Assembly: GCA_934486895.1 (NCBI GenBank)
Contig: CAKSQZ010000001.1
Coordinates: 1-64,000, forward strand
From: an uncultured Eubacteriales bacterium
Lineage (GTDB): Bacteria > Bacillota > Clostridia > Oscillospirales > Acutalibacteraceae
Reading direction: 5' to 3'
DNA length: 64,000 bases
The notes under the pieces were generated by a model. That model worked only from the letters and a program-made list of their open reading frames with translations, was not told the DNA's origin and made no database searches. Shown here piece by piece: positions 60,279-64,000 of this stretch. Both the position numbers and the translations under genes were made by a program. Each line of letters starts with the position of its first letter. Position 1 is the stretch's first letter.

Positions 60279-61727
60279 TTATGCATTGCCTGATGCAATT
60301 TTGGAAATCAACAGGCGGACATCGGAAAGGTCTGCCTTGCCGTCGGCGTTCAAGTCGGCGGCTTTCTTCTCATCCTCCGTAAGCTCCGCTCCGCTTGCGA
60401 TCTTCGAGATCATAATGCGGACATCAGAGAGGTTGACTTCGCCATCGCCGTTAATATCGCCGGACGCAGTCTCTTTTACTTCGATAAATGTAATATCGTT
60501 CTCTTCGGCATATGTCTCTGCGACAGAGCCTTTTACGCCGTAGATCGTAAAATCGGGAACAGGTATTGCGCCAATATCATTAAAATAATATCCGAATGCC
60601 CATTCACCCATGCTTGTAACACTGTTCGGAATTGTGGCCGAGGTAAGCAATGTGCAGTTGCAGAACGCACCCTGTCCTATGCTTGTAACGCTGTCCGGGA
60701 TCGTTATCGATGTGAGTGACGAGCATCCGTTGAATGCCCAGCCTCCTATGCTTGTAACACCGTTCGGGATTACCATCGATGTGAGCGATTCGCAATAGTA
60801 GAATGCATTATCATCTATACGTGTGACACCGTTCGGGATCGCTATTGATATGAGCGAAGTGCAGGATGAAAATGCGTCTTCGCCTATGATTTTAACGCTG
60901 CTCGGTATAGAATACTCCGTTTCGGCCTTTCCGATAGGATATTGTATCAGCTTTGTTTTGTCTTTATTAAACAGAACTCCGTTTTCCGATGAAAAATATT
61001 CATTATCGGAATCGACATTCATTGCTGCGAGCGAGGTGCAATATCCGAACGCCTCGGTACCTATGCTTGAAACGCTGCTTGGGATAGTTATCAATGCGAG
61101 TGATCCACAACCGGAGAACGCTCTTTCGCCTATGCTTATAACACTGTTCGGGATCGTTACCGATGTAAGTAATTCGCACCATAAGAATGCGTTGCCGGCT
61201 ATCATCTTAGTGCCGTCCTTTACTTTATAATCGCCTGTTACCTCAGCGACTGTTTCAAGACTGTCGGTTTTTTCATTGTAAACAGAACACTTGCCGGAAA
61301 TCAAGTAATTACCTACGTATAAAACGCCGTCTTCCCAATTGGATATATCGTTATAGTACGCTGTTGCATCAAATGCAGTGCTGCCTATACTTGTGACGCT
61401 GTCGGGCATTGTGATAGATGTGAGCGATTTGCAATTTTCAAACGCACTCCATCCTATGCTTGTTACACTGTTCGGAATAGTTACAGCAGTCAGCGAGATG
61501 CAATTATAAAAAGCGTTTCCGCCTATGCTTGTGACAGTGTGTCCGTCTATCGTGCTGGGGATTTCGACAACTTTATCACTGCCGGTGTATTTTGTGATCT
61601 CGGCTGTGCCGTCATCGAGTATATTATACTCATAATCGCCGAAGGTTTCGGCGGAGGCTGCGAGTGTCAGCGGAAGCGCCGAGAATATAAGCGCAACACA
61701 CATTAAAACGGATAAAATCTTTTTCAA
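60279..61727 (-). CDS. Secreted BspA-type LRR protein with C-terminal dockerin
   Basis: A 482-aa exported protein. The signal peptide (about 1-24) begins KKILSVLMCVALIFSALPL. Residues about 30-395 hold about a dozen BspA-like leucine-rich repeats of roughly 23 residues on the theme SLTSITIPDSVTSIGxxAF, interrupted by two linker segments. The C terminus (about 420-482) is a type I dockerin with two calcium loops, DINGDGEVNLSD and DLNADGKADLSD. The start is TTG with GGAG 8 nt upstream. It follows a paralogue by 27 bp. The dockerin implies display on a cohesin scaffold, which is not in the window. Confidence 0.9.
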   Translation of the reverse strand: MKKILSVLMCVALIFSALPLTLAASAETFGDYEYNILDDGTAEITKYTGSDKVVEIPSTIDGHTVTSIGGNAFYNCISLTAVTIPNSVTSIGWSAFENCKSLTSITMPDSVTSIGSTAFDATAYYNDISNWEDGVLYVGNYLISGKCSVYNEKTDSLETVAEVTGDYKVKDGTKMIAGNAFLWCELLTSVTIPNSVISIGERAFSGCGSLALITIPSSVSSIGTEAFGYCTSLAAMNVDSDNEYFSSENGVLFNKDKTKLIQYPIGKAETEYSIPSSVKIIGEDAFSSCTSLISIAIPNGVTRIDDNAFYYCESLTSMVIPNGVTSIGGWAFNGCSSLTSITIPDSVTSIGQGAFCNCTLLTSATIPNSVTSMGEWAFGYYFNDIGAIPVPDFTIYGVKGSVAETYAEENDITFIEVKETASGDINGDGEVNLSDVRIMISKIASGAELTEDEKKAADLNADGKADLSDVRLLISKIASGNA

Positions 61728-61754
61728 TTCAAAATCTCCTCAATTTATAGTATC

Positions 61755-63023
61755 TCAGATATTGCCTGATGCAATTTTGGAGATTAAGAGTCGGACATCG
61801 GAGAGGTCTGCCTTGCCGTCGGCGTTTAAGTCGGCGGCTGCGATCTCCTCTTCAATGAGTTCCTCTCCGCTTGCGATCTTCGAGATCATAATGCGGACAT
61901 CAGAGAGGTTGACTGCGCTGTCATAATTTATGTCGCCGAGGAGCAGTTCCTTGATCTCTGTGAACGCGATATTGTTTTTCGATGCATAATTCTCGGCGGC
62001 GGAACCTCTTGCGCTGTAAATAGTAAGCGATGTGCAGCCGCCAAATGCCGCCCAGCCTATCTCCTTTACGCTTCTCGAAATTGTCGCCGATGTGAGCGAT
62101 TTGCAATTGAAGAACGCATTTCCGCCTATTTTGGTGACGCTGTTCGGAATCGTTATCGATTTGAGCGACGAACAGCCCTCAAAAGTGAATGAGTCTATAC
62201 TCTCAATGCCGTTCGGGATATTCACCGATGTGAGAGCAGAACAGATGCGGAATGTGCCGTTGCCTAACTTTGTGACACTGTCGGGTATCGTTACGGATGT
62301 GACTGCGGTGCAGCCTTCAAACACTTGGTTGGCAATAAGTCTTGTGCCGTCTTTTATCTTGTAATCGCCTGTTACATTTGCTGCAATCAAGCAATTATCC
62401 GCATATAAAGCCCCGTTTTCCCAGTTCGACTGATCATTATAAAATCCTGTATTGATAAATGCTTTCTCGCCTATTTTTGTAACTCCGCTCGGAATCGTTA
62501 CAGCAGTCAGCGAGGTGCAGCCGCGAAATGCAAGCCGATCAATGGTCGTGACGCTGCTCGGTATCGTTATCGAGCTGAGCGAAGTGCAGCCGCCGAACAC
62601 ATCCTCCCTTATTGCTGTGAGGTTGTTCGGAAGCGTCACAGATGTGAGCGCTGTGCAATAGGCGAATGCACCCATGTCTATACTTGTAACGCTGTTCGGG
62701 ATCGTTATCGATGTGAGCGATTCGCAACGGGAGAATGCCTGCATAAATATTGTTTTGATTGTGTTCGGAATGATTACGGATGTGAGCGTTTTGTTGCTGT
62801 CGAACGCCTCATGGCCTATGCTTGTGATAGTGTGTCCGTCTATCATGCTCGGAATTTCGACAACTTTATCACTGCCGGTGTATTTTGTGATCTCGACAAT
62901 TCCGTCGTCCCACACATAGTACACATAATCGCCGGAGGTGTATTCTTCCGCGGTCGCAAGGGTCAACGGAAGCGCCGAGAAGATGAGCATGGCGCACATC
63001 AGAACAGATATCATCTTTTTCAT
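61755..63023 (-). CDS. Secreted BspA-type LRR protein with dockerin, paralogue
   Basis: A 422-aa exported protein, parallel to its downstream neighbour. The signal peptide begins MKKMISVLMCAMLIFSALP. About ten LRR units (30-340) follow, with the same SLTSITIPNSVTSI theme. The C-terminal dockerin (about 360-422) has loops DINYDSAVNLSD and DLNADGKADLSD; the first replaces the usual Gly at loop position 6 with Ser. The two genes share about half their sequence, strongest at signal peptide and dockerin, and share one promoter, so they arose by duplication. Confidence 0.9.
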   Translation of the reverse strand: MKKMISVLMCAMLIFSALPLTLATAEEYTSGDYVYYVWDDGIVEITKYTGSDKVVEIPSMIDGHTITSIGHEAFDSNKTLTSVIIPNTIKTIFMQAFSRCESLTSITIPNSVTSIDMGAFAYCTALTSVTLPNNLTAIREDVFGGCTSLSSITIPSSVTTIDRLAFRGCTSLTAVTIPSGVTKIGEKAFINTGFYNDQSNWENGALYADNCLIAANVTGDYKIKDGTRLIANQVFEGCTAVTSVTIPDSVTKLGNGTFRICSALTSVNIPNGIESIDSFTFEGCSSLKSITIPNSVTKIGGNAFFNCKSLTSATISRSVKEIGWAAFGGCTSLTIYSARGSAAENYASKNNIAFTEIKELLLGDINYDSAVNLSDVRIMISKIASGEELIEEEIAAADLNADGKADLSDVRLLISKIASGNI

Positions 63024-63064
63024 TTTTTATTCCCCTTTTAGCCTTATTTTTTTCATCTACGCTT

Positions 63065-63093
63065 ATTTTATCATAAGTCGGATTTTGTGTCAA
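63065..63093 (-). promoter_or_regulatory. Promoter of the LRR-dockerin pair
   Basis: TTGACA (63093-63088), 17 bp, TAAAAT (63070-63065). Confidence 0.85.
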
Positions 63094-63112
63094 TGTTTTG
63101 AATCGCAGACAT

Positions 63113-63143
63113 AAAAAAGCGGAGCTTTTAAACTCCGCTTTTT
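63113..63143. terminator. Terminator of the M20 amidohydrolase gene
   Basis: AAAAAGCGGAG-TTTAAAAG-CTCCGCTTTTTT on the minus strand, immediately after the gene's stop. Confidence 0.85.
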
Positions 63144-63144
63144 A

Positions 63145-64000
63145 TCAGTCCTTATCTGCTCTTAAAACCGCTCCGAGCATAACGGTCGCGCCGTCGGTGC
63201 AATGCTGAGGCGATGAATACTCAGGCTCACAGTGAGAAAGTCCGTCCTTTGACTGAACGAATATCATCGTTGTCGGTATGACATAGGACGCAAACTGGGC
63301 ATCATGGCCTGCTCCGGAATGGATATACTGGTGCTTTACACCTGCTTCCTCGGCGGACGCTTTGACATAAGAAACAAGCTTCTTGTCCCAGTAAACCGTG
63401 TCACGTTTCCACGCTTTTACGACCTCGCACTTACAGCCGTTCCAATCCATTTCGGCACAGCTTTTCACAATGTCGAGCACTTTTTCGAGCACCTTGGGAT
63501 CTTCATGCCGCGAATCAAACGAAAAATCGAAATAGTCCGGCACACAGGTGTGAACGCAGGGATGGCAGACGACTTCGCCTGTTGTGTAAACAAGATCCGG
63601 AACTCCGAGCTTATCGATCTCCTCGTGCAAATAGCAAAGCGCGCGGCTTGCGGCATAAAATGCATCGCGGCGTTTCGGCATCGGAAATGTGCCTGCGTGG
63701 GTCGTCTGACCATAGAATTTAAGGCGGTAGTTGAACATTCCGAGAACACAGTCTACAACGCCGATCTCATTGCCGTTATCTTCAAGGATCGGGCCCTGCT
63801 CGATATGCGTTTCAAACATATACTGATATTTCTCGGGGCTGAACCGATATTTTTTATCGCCTTTATATCCCGATTTTTCGAGCGCTTCTCCAAAAGTTTT
63901 GGTGGGATCGAGAATGCTCTTCGACGCCATCATATCCTCATATTTAAAATTCTTGCGGATATCCTCGGGCAGATAGTCGTAGCAGACGATACCTGAAACC
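63145..64000 (-). CDS. M20-family amidohydrolase (carbamoylase/allantoate type), 5' end missing
   Basis: The last 284 residues of a binuclear-metal amidohydrolase; the frame runs off the right edge without a start. Visible blocks are the metal-ligand HIEQGPILED, the substrate-binding THAGTFPMPKRRDA of the dimerisation domain, and the C-terminal HSGAGHDAQFASYVIPT, which is typical of N-carbamoyl-L-amino acid hydrolases, allantoate amidohydrolases and ureidoglycolases. The exact substrate cannot be chosen without the N terminus and neighbours. A terminator follows. Confidence 0.9.
   Translation of the reverse strand, partial: VSGIVCYDYLPEDIRKNFKYEDMMASKSILDPTKTFGEALEKSGYKGDKKYRFSPEKYQYMFETHIEQGPILEDNGNEIGVVDCVLGMFNYRLKFYGQTTHAGTFPMPKRRDAFYAASRALCYLHEEIDKLGVPDLVYTTGEVVCHPCVHTCVPDYFDFSFDSRHEDPKVLEKVLDIVKSCAEMDWNGCKCEVVKAWKRDTVYWDKKLVSYVKASAEEAGVKHQYIHSGAGHDAQFASYVIPTTMIFVQSKDGLSHCEPEYSSPQHCTDGATVMLGAVLRADKD

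Noticed and set aside
1..64000. tRNA, rRNA or tmRNA genes
   Set aside because: I looked for the usual GTTCGAATCC arms and 3' CCA ends and found none that fold as a tRNA. rnpB is the only stable RNA gene seen. A covariance search would be decisive.

Overview
The window is chromosome from a spore-forming, anaerobic Firmicute of the Clostridia, most likely in or near the Oscillospiraceae/Ruminococcaceae. The evidence is sigG, a spoIIP-type gene, class A RNase P RNA, T-box leaders, a purine riboswitch, consensus sigma-A promoters (TTGACA-17-TATAAT), frequent GTG/TTG starts, and BspA-like leucine-rich proteins ending in dockerin modules. Nearly all of it is ordinary, densely packed housekeeping sequence. 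The only clearly accessory patch is about 41.5-44 kb.

Layout. 0-1.5 kb: feoB (3' end outside the window). 1.6-7.5 kb: guanine-riboswitch operon xpt - BMP lipoprotein - ABC ATPase - two permeases (purine salvage plus nucleoside uptake). 7.6-10.9 kb: aspS and hisS behind a His T-box. 11-12.2 kb: mgsA and minD with their own consensus promoter. 12.2-16.9 kb: mreB-mreC-mreD-PBP2. 17-20.4 kb: sigG, polA. 20.6-28.1 kb: a SigH-like sigma factor with a zinc-ribbon protein, a membrane acyltransferase, a Fur/PerR regulator with an operator over its promoter, nnrD, spoIIP, a LexA-like protein that has lost its self-cleavage residues, a low-molecular-weight tyrosine phosphatase, an FlK-like thioesterase and a HAD phosphatase. 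28.1-32.2 kb: potABCD. 32.2-34 kb: aroE-aroK, acpP. 34-38.2 kb: a YfhO-like membrane protein, tcdA, a histidine phosphatase. 38.3-39.7 kb: TetR plus methyltransferase under a promoter buried in a large palindrome. 39.7-41.4 kb: mgtE with a structured leader.

41.5-45.3 kb looks like a mobile-element scar. It has an unrecognised AT-rich gene, degenerate repeats, a C-terminal fragment of an RlmD-type methyltransferase, a GNAT gene, and an intact rlmD whose C terminus has been replaced by a 94-residue extension. A 27-bp near-identical repeat lies in both the fragment and the intact gene.

45.3-49.9 kb: rnpB, an unknown protein, a U32 peptidase with zapA, and a left-handed beta-helix protein. 49.9-58.4 kb: branched-chain amino acid synthesis in two T-box units, Ile T-box-ilvB-ilvN-ilvC-ilvD and Leu T-box-leuA-leuB; leuC and leuD are not in the window. 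58.5-60.2 kb: the ACT-domain and UPF0210 pair. 60.3-63.1 kb: two tandem secreted LRR-dockerin proteins. 63.1-64 kb: 3' part of an M20-family amidohydrolase.

The most promising leads for undescribed biology are the mgtE leader (an M-box-like internal loop without the M-box core, two mutually exclusive folds, and a hairpin over the Shine-Dalgarno), the rlmD integration scar with its conserved-looking C-terminal extension, and the non-cleavable LexA-like regulator. All assignments come from reading the sequence; no database search was run.
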